Source of the DNA: Prostheceraeus crozeri
Taxonomy: Eukaryota > Platyhelminthes > Polycladida > Euryleptidae
Direction of reading: 5' to 3'
NCBI GenBank assembly: GCA_907163375.1
Contig: CAJQUW010016191.1
Location: 1-64,000 of the forward strand
DNA: 64,000 nucleotides
The notes under the pieces were generated by a model. It was not told the DNA's origin, searched no databases, and was given only the letters and a program-made list of their open reading frames with translations. The first letter of the stretch is position 1; the number at the start of each line of letters is the position of its first letter. A program made the translations under genes and the position numbers. This document shows positions 34,139 through 44,187 of the stretch, in pieces.

Positions 34139-35173
34139 ATGGAATCTATTGAAGCAACTGAGTTGGCAGATACTCTGTCGGAAATTGTTTCACCTGAGCG
34201 ACGCATTCTTGACCGAAGGAATCCCCTCAAATTTTTCAGTGACGATGATTTCTTCGAACATTTTCGAATGATGAAGCATTCCTTTTGCGCATTGTGCGAT
34301 CTGATCGAAGTCGATATTCAAAATGGTCAGGACAAAAGCTATTCCCTTCAACCTATTCAGACCCCTGCACTCGGCATCGCATACATGACATCGGGTTTAT
34401 TCTTTTGGCTAGTGGCTGGTACAATTGGAGTTCATAAGACGACTGCAATGCGTGCATTTCACAAGGTAGTGCTCTCTTTGTGCAAGCGTCAGTCTGATTT
34501 CATCAAATTTCCAACAGCTGCTGAGCTTTTATCAACAAAGGAAGATTTCTACAGAATAGCCCAATTTCCTCGAGTCATATCTGCAATCGACTGTACTCAT
34601 ATTCGGATCACAAGACCATCCAACACGGAACATGAACACTATCGTAACAGGAAGAATTATTTTTCGCTGAATGTTCAAGCAACTTGTGACGCCACTTTGA
34701 AAATTACAAACATAGTTGCTCGTTGGTGCGGAAGTACACATGATTCACGCATATTCGATAATTCTCGACTATGTGCTCAGGTCGAGAACGGGGATCACGA
34801 TGGAATATTACTAGGAGATGCCGGCTATGCTTGCAGAAAGTATTTGCTCACTCCCCTTCGTGTGGCGAATACTCCGAAAGAAAGATGCTACAACTACGCT
34901 CATATCAAAATAAGAAATGTCATCGAAAGGTGTTTCGGTGTCATGAAACAGAGGTTTCAATGTTTACTGAATGGTATGCGATTGTCACCTGAGAAGGTTG
35001 GTAGAACTGTCGTTGCTTGTGCTGTCTTGCACAATTTCCTGATTTCTCAGTTTGATACATTCGACATTGAAAACACAGCCGACGATGCTTCCTTTGAATC
35101 TACTTCATCTGACACTATTTCGACAGGTACTGGTATGCAATTTCGATCTGAGTTTATTGAGAACCACTTTTGA
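34139..35173 (+). CDS. HARBI1-type Harbinger transposase (DDE_Tnp_4)
   Basis: 344 residues, full length for the family and open. It catalyses cut-and-paste movement together with its Myb-like partner. The DDE motifs are visible: AIDCTHIRI (first Asp, residue about 150), DSRIFDNSRL then LLGDAGYACRKYLLTP (second Asp, about 225), and RNVIERCFGVMKQRF (Glu, about 265), followed by AVLHNFLI near the end. An N-terminal helical region comes before. The start is the first Met of the frame, inside the left end of the element. No break is seen. Confidence 0.93.
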   Translation: MESIEATELADTLSEIVSPERRILDRRNPLKFFSDDDFFEHFRMMKHSFCALCDLIEVDIQNGQDKSYSLQPIQTPALGIAYMTSGLFFWLVAGTIGVHKTTAMRAFHKVVLSLCKRQSDFIKFPTAAELLSTKEDFYRIAQFPRVISAIDCTHIRITRPSNTEHEHYRNRKNYFSLNVQATCDATLKITNIVARWCGSTHDSRIFDNSRLCAQVENGDHDGILLGDAGYACRKYLLTPLRVANTPKERCYNYAHIKIRNVIERCFGVMKQRFQCLLNGMRLSPEKVGRTVVACAVLHNFLISQFDTFDIENTADDASFESTSSDTISTGTGMQFRSEFIENHF

Positions 35174-35803
35174 CAGACAATGTTGATAATAAAAAGACAT
35201 TTTTGGAAAAGGATGTCGCTTTTCATTGCAACTTCTTAGGGGTACTGTACGTAGCATGCAGCATTACACTACATGGTGCAGGTAGGCCTACAATTCTCGT
35301 ACAGGTACATGTACATATGGTTGTTTGCTATTAGCGCATGTGGGCTCTTACGTCTAGGCTACCGCACAAGAGTCTAATTAATCGATGTCCCGCACAGATA
35401 CAGATATTATTTTTCTGTTCTCTCTTGTAAAGGGATATTTCAGCATTCATGTCGTTATATAGGCCAACATTTTGCATATGTAATCCATGTATTTCTTGCA
35501 GGGGCATAGAGGCGCATAGGGGACTAATGCACGAATTGTTCATACAGTATACTGCAGTTTCCTAATTTATCAGCCAGAGCACGATGTGTTATTGTGACGT
35601 GTCCACAGTGACCTTCCGGAAATATCTCGGGATCCCACATGTCAAATCCGGGGATTTCAGTATCGGTAAAACTATTTCTTACGATTACAATCCCCACTAT
35701 GGTACTCAGTGACCCAGTGCAATTTGATAAAAATGTCGCAATATTCCAAAATCGAAAATTATTTTATTAAAAATCATGACAAAATACAAATAGTCTACAT
35801 GCA

Positions 35804-36436
35804 CTATATCGGTAGGTTGATACGAGAAAGAAGCTGCAAGTAGGACGGTTCAGATTCCTCTTCGTCCTTTTCCCTCTGCACACGAGTTCTCATGGCGGAA
35901 ATCAGCGCCATTTGAGCAACATGCAGCTCTCTTTGTTGAACAATCTTCTCCTCCAAAAGCTGAATCTGTAGTTGTTTGGCAGTCTTCTTGATAGAATCCT
36001 TCACCGAATCTGGAGCAGGTCGCAGATCTTCGTCTGAGATTTCATCATCGTCTGGAACATGTGGTAGAGGCTCCATAACTGCGCTCCCAACAAGATTGGC
36101 AGCTCGACTGCTTATTTCTTCCATCGGTGACTGAGATGGTCCACCTCCAGTAGCGAAGATCGATCGTCGTTGAGCCGCGCGATCTTTCTTGGCTTTCTTT
36201 CTCAAGTTTGCCCAAAGATCTTGCAGCTACTTCATGTCCCGGTTTCTCTGACTATCTGAGTTGAATTTTGTTTCAATTTCAATCCAGGTCTTCTTCTTCT
36301 TCTTCAAAGTTTCCGCATCCTTCATTTTGCTTTCTATGATGTCGGCCAGTTGAGACTCTCCAATAATATCCATAAGTCGATTCTTTTCTTCATCGTTGTA
36401 GTTGTCACTGCGCTGTCGCTTGCTCATCTTGTACAT
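35804..36436 (-). pseudogene. Harbinger Myb/SANT-like (MADF-type) DNA-binding protein, one in-frame stop
   Basis: Second Harbinger gene, which in this superfamily binds the element ends and brings the transposase into the nucleus. It starts MSKRQRSDNYNDEEKNRLMD and has KKKKTWIEIETKFNSDSQ, a Myb/SANT-like trihelix. One in-frame TAG (near 36224) comes just before LQDLWANLRKKAKKD. The acidic middle and the helical Gln-rich tail (LEEKIVQQRELHVAQMALI) follow in the same frame. The single stop may disable this copy while the rest remains well preserved. Confidence 0.82.
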
Positions 36437-36771
36437 GAACGTATTCTCCTGGTTTTACTGAACAATTTATTCTTCTCAGGAAGTGAAATGTATTCCCCTA
36501 TGCACCAAACTTTGCTAACGCATAACCAACCAGAGATACCAGACGAGAGCAGAGAGGTTATCACTCGCCTATTGTTATGGAAACAGTGACGTTAAATTGT
36601 GTTAACTGGGTCAACCATGTGTGTGCAAGGGAATTCCATGTTTAACTGCCAGTTATTTTAACTGCGACTTCTGCAACGCGTTCGCAGTTACTGTTGTAAC
36701 TGCCAGTTAAATGAGTAAAGGTTGACTTAACTCGCAGTTAAGCTAACCCCGAGTTCTGCAATAGGCCGTAA

Positions 36772-37699
36772 AGTCTTACAGTAGAACTTTTTGGACAATT
36801 TTGGTAGATCATTGCCATTGATAATAATTTAATTCATTCGATTTCTATGGCTTGTCGAATGTTTCATTATAGAAATCTCAAGGTGAGTGCTATCTTAGCG
36901 TCATCATAGCGTTGTTCATTGAAATATTTGACAAGTGTTTCAGAATAACTCCATACTTAACCATTGTAAATATCAATTGTTCTAGTTCTATGTTCTGAAA
37001 CGAATACATTGCATACAACCACAGTGCGATAAGAAACTTCAACAGTCATGTAGCGATAAATTCTTCGAAAATATTTATTGCTCGATGAGGGTCATTTATC
37101 GTCCGTCGAGTAATTGTAGGTTACACCACGCGTTTTGTCACGAGCGCGAAGCGCGATTACACCAGTTCCTTACCCTGACATTATCAAAAGTGCTGTGCGA
37201 TTCATGCACAAATCTAATTTTAGTCTGACCATAGTCGTATCAGACTTATTCCCTACCCTATTGTTCCATAGTTTCTATTAAGTGACAAGTCGCGCAATAC
37301 TTCGGTCAACTAATACTGAATTAAAATAATCATTCGAAATTATAGGGGAAGGGATCGAGTCTTTTGATTTGTTCATGGTAATATAACTGATAATTTACTA
37401 AATTATGAATTAATGTCACATTTAATTAACATTAAATTGCCGTATAAGAATATTTCTATCGCATGTAATTTAACTAAACAAATTTCTCAATAATTTGTGA
37501 CACCCGTTTTAAAGCTCCCAATTTAAAAGATCAAGTTCCATAATATATTTTTAAAGAAAATCAACTTCTATTTTGAAGCTGCTATCCAACTGATCAAAAC
37601 AAAAACAATCAGTCAAAGGTCTTTTCGGGACAGGCGGTTCCAGAATCGCACCGACTTCTTTCTGTTGAGTTTGAAGCACGCTTGTACAGCTGCACCGCA
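36772..37699. other. Non-coding interior of the large transposon
   Basis: AT-rich sequence between the Harbinger and the tyrosine recombinase relic. It contains the right half of the inner inverted-repeat block near 37105-37197. No other feature seen. Confidence 0.55.
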
Positions 37700-38717
37700 T
37701 TACTTCGGTGTCCCGTTCTCATCTTTTATGAATTGTTCATCTATGTTGTTATTGAAAAGTTGAGTGGCACAGGTCACCTTGCCGGAGTGAGCCGTAAGAT
37801 TTGCTTTGATCCCAGCAGCAACGGCCGCCTCGGACAATTTCCCCAATTTGTTGACACCGACTGGGGTGACTGAATAACGTGGCTGATTTGAATAAATATT
37901 CTTTAACGGACGCCGATAGAAAGCGCCTTGATATATATCACATGCTTGTAGACTTTGTATGTAGCGCTCAATAATTTTATAGATGGATCTAGGATTTTCC
38001 ATGGTGTCGTATTGTTTGATCTCTTTTGCCGAGGTTTTACGGTCCTTAATACCACCACTGTAGATCTTGTCGTTCTTTCCGATGAAGGTCACGAATCTCC
38101 CGGTATCGTCTTCGCTAAATTCGAATTGTGCAATATTCATGTTTCTTGTGTTCGTCTAACGCTCTAAGTCCAAAAGCTTTGCACACAAAAATGCACAGCT
38201 CGTTGAAGCTCGGTTCCATTATTCATTGAAAATGAGCCTTTGTCCCACATCAGTTCTTCATGGTCTCTCGTCACTCGCTCGGCTTGCTTCTTCGTTACTC
38301 CAACTCCCATCCGAGTGAGCTCTTTCATCTTTGCATCTAAACACTTGAAAGTAGGCAAATCGGGTATCTTCTGGAGACATGATATTAACTTCTGGATACG
38401 AGCTTCGGATGTAACGGTTTATACCACAAACGATATTGTACAAGGTATTTGCGGGGTAATTTTTGCCGTCTTGTCTTCTTACTTCAAAGATAAAAATGCT
38501 TTAATGCACGTACGAATTGAGAGCATTCGGTTGGGTCGAATTCGTTGAGGTGAATATAAGTGTTGTTGGCGTCCAGACTGTTACGCCATTCAATCCAGTC
38601 TTCGTAGACCTTTGTAGTCCAGGAGTTGTTCTTCCTCGTATTCCTTGAAATATTGTCCGATATCACTTGATCGATACTTTGAGACGAAGTGATCGAGAAA
38701 CGTGAATTCCCGCACAT
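37700..38717 (-). pseudogene. Crypton/KIAA1958-type tyrosine recombinase relic
   Basis: Four minus-strand segments in shifted frames give the family order: an N-terminal segment with NTRKNNSWTTKVYEDWIEWR (38484-38717), LYNIVCGINRY-like text with PEVNIM (38258-38443), a middle part FKCLDAKMKELTRMGVGVTK and KGSFSMNNGTELQRAVHF (38164-38358), and a C-terminal domain with FYRRPLKNIYSNQPRYSVTP and HSGKVTCATQLFNNNIDEQF (37700-38140). This matches the DUF3504 proteins derived from Crypton tyrosine recombinases. At least three frame changes separate the parts, so it is inactive. It is odd to find it between long inverted repeats, because Cryptons normally have none. Confidence 0.72.
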
Positions 38718-38864
38718 ATTCTATCAGGAAGTTGACAATTACAACAGAAGACGACAGCTTTGATGGTCATTTTATATGAAAAGTGAGTAGATAACCACCG
38801 TTTAATGATACCAATATCTATTCTACATGCCATGTGATGCTCGTGAAATTGGTAGCGAATGAAT

Positions 38865-39556
38865 GTGAGTAGATAACCACCGTCTAGTGACTATGCTACC
38901 GTCTAGTGTTATACGCACTCCACATTCAACTTTATTCTCTATTGTCTGACATAGAAATCTAGCAATTCATGTAATTTCACCAAGATTTTAGAATAATAAG
39001 TCATTCACACTTAGCCATAAGTTTATCTTGCTGATTGATAGACAATGGGCCTAGTGACAGTGAATTCAATGTTTCAATGGTATAGCTTTGAAATCGAACA
39101 ATTCGATACGAAGTTAAGCTATAATTAAGTACCATGTACGCATTTAGCCGTTTATTATATTCACAATAAGCGTCTGCTGAACACAATAATGGTCGACAAA
39201 CAATAGCTATCTTTCTGTGTGATCAACCCTCCAGTAATGGCCAGCACACGAATGCTGTTATATACATATGTATTTCAGTCCGAGAAATATCAACGCTGTA
39301 AGAGGTCCACGGACGGTCGTCAAAATCATACATGTCGATATCTCAGCAACTGCATCAGTGTCGCCGGTGGTATTTTGATAAATTCGTTCTTCAACACAGA
39401 AAAGCAGAAACGTCTTCGCTATGGAACTTAATCCTTGAAATCAATCAGATTTCTATGATTAAAACTCTCGGTGTATGACATTTTATTCCACAGTTTCTAC
39501 CGACAGCTGTAAGAAAACTGTGGTGTAAATGACGTGAATTGACCGCTTCTGTGGTG
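38865..39556 (-). repeat. Right long inverted repeat
   Basis: Inverted copy of the left arm, from GTGAGTAGATAACCACCGTC to CTGTGGTG. A second partial copy of its inner edge, GTGAGTAGATAACCACCGTT, lies at about 38784, giving a short direct repeat inside the element. Confidence 0.85.
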
Positions 39557-39964
39557 TAATAACAATAGTTACTGCTGACACAATGATAGTTTCAACAAAG
39601 AATGAAATAGCATTAAACAAGAATAATTAGATTAAGCTGTGTTGCATTCTTAATTGACTATTCGATGAAGATGGTTGCCGTACATAATTTACGAGTGCAA
39701 TACTAAAAGCGAGTCCTTGAAGTCCACTGACAAAACCGCAGCAGACGTTTGGTACCTTTCTTCCGCTCATTTGTTCAATACGATTGCAAGCTGCATTCTT
39801 CATTGTTGTTTACTGTACAGAACACTTCACTGAACACTCATGATACCAAAATGAATAACTGAATGGGTCACGTCGCACTCGTGTAAATCTATTTAGAAAA
39901 AGAATTTCGTTAACAAATCCTTGATGGTGACCAAACGCAGGTTTCCTGATGCATTTGTATAATA
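39557..39964. other. Spacer between two repeat elements
   Basis: About 400 bases between the large transposon and the foldback repeat. No gene or repeat recognised. Confidence 0.6.
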
Positions 39965-40067
39965 AGAGCTGATCATAAAAAACGGACCACCTAAATTATG
40001 GCGAAATTCAATCGATTTCCATGCCTTCTAGTCGTGTCGCACCACAAACAGCATGCGTGCCCAGAGT

Positions 40068-40231
40068 TGGAAGTGGGTCGTGGGTCATGGGTCAAGTGGG
40101 TCACAAAATCGCGTGGGTCACGTGGGTCGTGGGTCATGTTTTCCCGAAAAATTGATGTGTCAGGTGGGTCGTGGGTCACATTTAGCGTGGGTCAGACCTC
40201 GTTGACCCACTTCCAACCAGTTTGACCCATG
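40068..40231. repeat. Subterminal GGGTCA repeat array, left end of the hAT element
   Basis: About fifteen copies of GTGGGTC(A/G) or its complement GACCCAC within 160 bases, changing strand near GTTGACCCACTTCCAAC at the inner side. The array and terminal sequence together form a snap-back. The mirror array is at the right end. Confidence 0.88.
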
Positions 40232-40773
40232 ATAAATTTGACTATCTCAAATACAGTAAATTTCATTTTTCGTATTCTTATCATTCATGAAAAATGATTC
40301 AGTCAGTGTCACTGAAAGGGGTGATGGATGCACACAGTCAAAATATGCAACACTATTGACTTTCACACGCATTATACTGTACAGTTTCGAAGGGGGGCGG
40401 AATTCACACAAATTAAAGGCTCGAAAACAATTGCTGCTGTCTACTGAGAGATGTTGGTTGGTGAAGAGAAGTTGTTTGAGTACTATTGTGTATGCTCGAT
40501 TCTCTGTCGTTCTGTCTGACGATACCCAATGATGAGTGACCTTCATTTCAGAGATGCAGCTACTGAAGAAGTCTGATATTCAAAGGTTTTATTCATCTTG
40601 AAAATTTTCTTGCAATATCAGCTGACCTTCGTTTTGTTTGCTTCGTTTGATTTTGTTGGTCTTTCGTAGAAAATATCCTCTGATAGAGATTAAAATGGTA
40701 AATCTCTGGTTAAGATTGATCAGAGCCTAAATATTTTTGAAATATGTAATTGATAAAAAAATATCTCATTATA

Positions 40774-42166
40774 CGGAGTGTCTCAGAACTATGAAGGCAG
40801 CATAAAGCATCTATGCAGGTAGTTTAAAAACCATCAATAACTGCAAAGTAAGGTGCCATTGTTTGATTTCTGTGTGTAGTACATCATGTCAAACGCTACT
40901 GCTGATCTTCTCATACTTGAAAGCTGTTTGAATCTGAATTTTATGAACATTCATTGTCGTCTGAATCCTTCATATTCCGATAAACATTAGTCATGTCAAG
41001 TGAATTCGGCTTGCATTTGAAGAAAGTAATCAAGATATAAAGTGATATTTTAAATACGAGAATATCTGTGAAGTCCAGAGACAATGGAAAGGCACTTTAT
41101 GACTCTGAATATCCACGTCGAGACACAATCTCCAGAATGCGTGACAAGTTGGAGAATGCAGGAACAATTGGAAGCCTCCCAAAGGTCGGTCAAGAACTGC
41201 GCGGTCAAATGACATTGTCAATTTAGTTTTCTCTGCATTCGGTGATGACTCAAGAAAATCAATCAGACAAGCTGCTTTAGACTTGAATCTCACAAAAGCA
41301 ACAATTGAGCGAATCCTTCATGAAAGCAACATCAGACCTTACCGCCCAACACTTAAGCATGAATTAAACAAAGGTGACTTTGATAGGCGGGTCGACTTTT
41401 GTGAATGGTTTTGCATGAAACAGTAACCGATCCAGACTTTCGAAACATGATCGCATGGTTTGATGAGGCCACGTTTAAATTGAACGGTCGACTCGATCAC
41501 CACAACAGTATCTACTGGGATGGAGAGAATCCTCATCAAATTTTACAGCATGATGTTAAGCTCTTTGGTGTTACCGTATGGGCATCTTTCTTCGCGCGAC
41601 TTGATAGGTCCATTCTTCTCCAACGGGACGGTGGATGGTGAGAAGTATCTGGAGCTTCTACGTCCCCATGTAATATCGGAAATTAGGAGATTGTAACCGA
41701 ATGACGAGGAGCTGCCATACTTTCAACTCTGGCTGGAGCTCCAGCTCATTATGACTCCATTGTGCGAAGCTATCTCAATTCCTGAGTTGGCAGTGCCATC
41801 ACTTCATGGATTGGACGTCGTGGTGACATTGAGTATCCCCCAAGAAGTCCTGACCTAACTCCATTAGACTTCTTTTTTTGGGGTTATTTAAAAAACAAAG
41901 TCTACAAGAATCCACGTCCGTGCAAGAAATGAGAGATAAAATCACAATAAGTGCAAGAAACGTTCTGATAGATCGCATCTCAAACGTCTATCGCTCTGTG
42001 ACCTCTCACTGTCATGAATTAATCGCTGTCGATGGACAGCACTTTGAACATTTACGTTGAGAAACATGTACAAAATTTTCCGTACCGTTAGTTTGAAATA
42101 AATATCTGTATTATTTGACTCAGAAGTTAATAGCATTAACTGCCTACATAGTTCTGAGACACCCTG
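40774..42166 (+). mobile_element. Mariner element inserted in the hAT element
   Basis: The inverted ends are CGGAGTGTCTCAGAACTATG and, on the complement, CAGGGTGTCTCAGAACTATG, each preceded by TA (40772-40773 and 42167-42168), the Tc1/mariner target. Length is 1,393 bp, normal for the superfamily. The interior is a decayed transposase gene on the plus strand. Confidence 0.92.
41070..42060 (+). pseudogene. Mariner transposase, broken
   Basis: Pieces in three frames: an HTH region (SIRQAALDLNLTKATIERIL, then ESNIRPYRPTLKHEL near 41250-41360), a first catalytic segment MIAWFDEATFKLNGRLDHHN and YWDGENP (41448-41532), a GAPAHYDSIVRSYLN segment near 41730-41780, and RRGDIEYPPRSPDLTPLDFF plus WGYLKNKVYKNP near 41815-41910. 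The Asp expected before GAPAH reads Ala. There are several frameshifts and at least one stop. The third catalytic residue is Asp (SPD), placing it in the mariner DDxD group, perhaps the rosa/maT side. Confidence 0.85.
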
Positions 42167-42168
42167 TA

Positions 42169-43189
42169 TTAAATCAAAATATAATAAAGATGCATGCTTC
42201 ATATATCTAAAGCATTTAGCCGTTCAATACACTTTCGCATCATACATGTCCCATGCATCTCATTGCTCATTAGATACATGATAATCTGAAATAAGATAAT
42301 TCAAACGACGGTCATTGATATAGGCTTATCCATTTCACACAGACTTATTACGGCTGGAGCTCTGTGAGGAGATATATTTTTGACACTTCGAATCGATGAA
42401 AAGTTTCGTTTTGATATTTGATCTGGTATCAATAAAAATAGGAATATTTACATGATGTCGCTAGTGATTGCCATCACAACGTACTCGTACATGTAGCGGC
42501 ACTCAAATATATCAGTTCATCTATATGTAAATTGTAAGCAAATTTATAAATTATAATCTTGTCCTCATGCAATTTTCTATGCATCACGCGTTATGAATGC
42601 TTACTCCATTTGCTTTTCAAAGAATGTCATTCTTACATCAAATATACAACTTTCTACTAAAATCTGACATTAGCGGAAGTAAATGAAATTTGAATCGATT
42701 GCCATGAGAAGCAACAAAATACTAGGTAGACGATTTTTCTGGGATAATTTTCACACATGTAGTATCTAGCATAAATAATGCATGAATAAATGATTTAGGC
42801 CTACTGCAATCCTATTTTTTGACTTCATTTGATTAAGAAATGTAAAATTTGAAATTTAGTCTGTAGGACCCTCGACACCCTAACAAATCATCTCTCTACG
42901 AGTTATATAGGTAGCACTAAAAACGGATAGTCAAGAATTACAACAAGAAACCGAACCCTAGGCATTTGTGGTGCATGAACTTGCTTATAAGATAATTTTG
43001 ATGAGGTTACATGTCTGTTTATCATGTGACAAGTGATCTGATACACTTGAATCTTCATAACAAATCTTAACAACAATTTTGATACTACGAGGCCTCTACC
43101 TAGATAGACCTAGAATCTTGAATGAAAATGAAACTAAAGATGAAATTAAAAAAGGAAATTGCACTGACATCATTCACCCTTGCAGCATG
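42169..43189. other. Interior of the hAT element
   Basis: No transposase domain, gene or repeat recognised between the mariner and the right subterminal array. Confidence 0.6.
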
Positions 43190-43356
43190 TGAGTCAGGTG
43201 GGTCAGGTGGGTCAAAGATGTGGTGGGTCAGGGTTCCCTGTGGGTCAGATGGGTCGTGGGTCATGTTTTCGTGAAAGGTCGGTGGGTCAGGTGGGTCGTG
43301 GGTCACATATGCTATGGGTCAGGTGGGTCATGGGTCAAGTTTGGTTGACCCACTTC
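43190..43356. repeat. Subterminal GGGTCA repeat array, right end of the hAT element
   Basis: GTGGGTCAG, GTGGGTCATG and related words, ending GTTGACCCACTTCCAAC. It is the counterpart of the left array and has the same spacing style. Confidence 0.88.
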
Positions 43357-44187
43357 CAACTATGTGCGTGCCATACATCATTCGAGAGCTTATATTCACA
43401 GCTTTAATATGAACTGTGATAGCCTTCTATCCGTTGTTGTATTTGCTGAGTAGTCCTCAAAATATGAAAGTCGCTCTATTTACAAATCAGTTACTCAATT
43501 AGAAAACATGTGAGTATGCTAATGAATCAGGTACGAGTAGAATGAGCATTTTCTGAGCTCTCTTTTGATGTGTTGCATATAGAAATCATTGGACTTGGAC
43601 AGAAATAGTGATATCGTGAATTCATCACAAAATCATTGCTCTTTTGAAACTTCTTTTTCAAAGTTTTTAAAAGTACTTCAGCGGTAATGAGGGAAAATGT
43701 TGAAGAAACTTGAAAGGGAAACATTGAACTTATTTAAATAAAGTTGCATGTTCACACTCCTTATATCGCAAGGATTCTGAAGATACCAAACATGAACATT
43801 TTTGACGAAAAAAGTGGAAATACAGCATTTTCAGTCAAAAGAGTCAGTGAGTCAAGATATCACTATTTTTCGCTAGTTCACCGATTTCGATGACTAGTAC
43901 ATCAAAAGAGAACTCAGAAAATGCTCGTTTCCCCATGCCTGATTCATTATCAAACTCACATGCCTTCTTATTGAAAACTCGTGATTTGTAAATTGAGCGA
44001 TTTTCATATTTTGAGCACTGCTCAGCAGATACAATGGCGGATAAGTCTATCACAGTTTATTTTAAAGCAGAGAATGCAAGCTCTCAAATGATGTGTGGCA
44101 CATTGTTGTGCGGCGCGATTGGAAGGCATGAGAATCAATTGAATTTCAGCAGAATTTAAGTGGTCCGTTTTTTTTATGATCCGCTCT

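Larger units (their letters stand above)
33935..36768. mobile_element. PIF/Harbinger transposon with TAA target duplication
   Basis: The inverted ends CGGCCTATTGCAGAACTCGG are identical at both sides, with subterminal repeats of TTAACTGGCAGTTA type. The flanks are TAA (33932-33934) and TAA (36769-36771), the 3-bp TWA target of the superfamily. It carries the two standard genes: a HARBI1-type transposase (open) and a Myb/SANT-like protein on the other strand (one in-frame stop). At 2,834 bp with intact ends it looks young. Confidence 0.95.
33684..37197. mobile_element. Inner inverted-repeat block that received the Harbinger
   Basis: Left GCACACCACTTTTGATAATG plus GGGTAAGGAACTG and TGGTGTAACCTACAATT (about 33684-33738) is mirrored at about 37105-37197. 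The right side has an extra stretch of about 30 bases containing CGCGCTTCGCGCTCG. The pair encloses the Harbinger and short non-coding flanks. It could be a separate small element or an internal repeat of the large transposon. Confidence 0.55.
32990..39556. mobile_element. Large DNA transposon with inverted repeats of about 690 bp, CACTA-like ends
   Basis: The arms 32990-33681 and 38865-39556 are inverted copies that differ at only a few positions by eye. The ends read CACTACAGTAGCGGTC and, on the complement, CACCACAGAAGCGGTC. TA flanks both ends (32988-32989, 39557-39558), a possible 2-bp duplication. The word ACACCACAG recurs as a subterminal motif. Inside are a Crypton-type tyrosine recombinase relic and, in a smaller inverted repeat, a Harbinger. 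CACTA-type membership is suggested only by the end sequence; no CACTA transposase is present, so the copy is non-autonomous or the call is wrong. Confidence 0.7.
40062..43364. mobile_element. hAT-type element with 8-bp target duplication, no transposase of its own
   Basis: Ends CAGAGTTGGAAGTGGGTC and, on the complement, CATAGTTGGAAGTGGGTC. A perfect 8-bp duplication TGCGTGCC lies at 40054-40061 and 43365-43372, and removing the element would rejoin the foldback arm. Arrays of GTGGGTCA-type words sit just inside both ends, as expected for hAT subterminal transposase-binding repeats. No hAT transposase is seen; the interior holds a mariner. It is non-autonomous or internally deleted. Confidence 0.88.
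39965..44187. mobile_element. Foldback repeat, left arm split by a hAT element
   Basis: The left arm begins at 39965 (AGAGCTGATCATAAAAAACG, GGACCACCTAAATT) and is interrupted at 40061. It resumes at 43365 and runs to about 43630. The right arm, about 43845-44187, is its diverged inverted copy (ACGGACCACTTAAATT on the complement, then CACACATCATTTGAGAGC). The arms differ at many positions, so this is an old element. A frame at 43844-44053 in the right arm is not matched by an open frame in the left arm. No duplication was found at the outer ends. Confidence 0.68.

Noticed and set aside
40068-43356. GGGTCA arrays as telomere-like or satellite DNA
   Set aside because: They lie exactly inside the two ends of a hAT element with an 8-bp duplication and are better explained as subterminal transposase-binding repeats.
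43844-44053. 69-codon frame in the foldback arm as a gene
   Set aside because: The inverted copy of this sequence at 43400-43600 is not open in the matching frame, so protein conservation is not supported.
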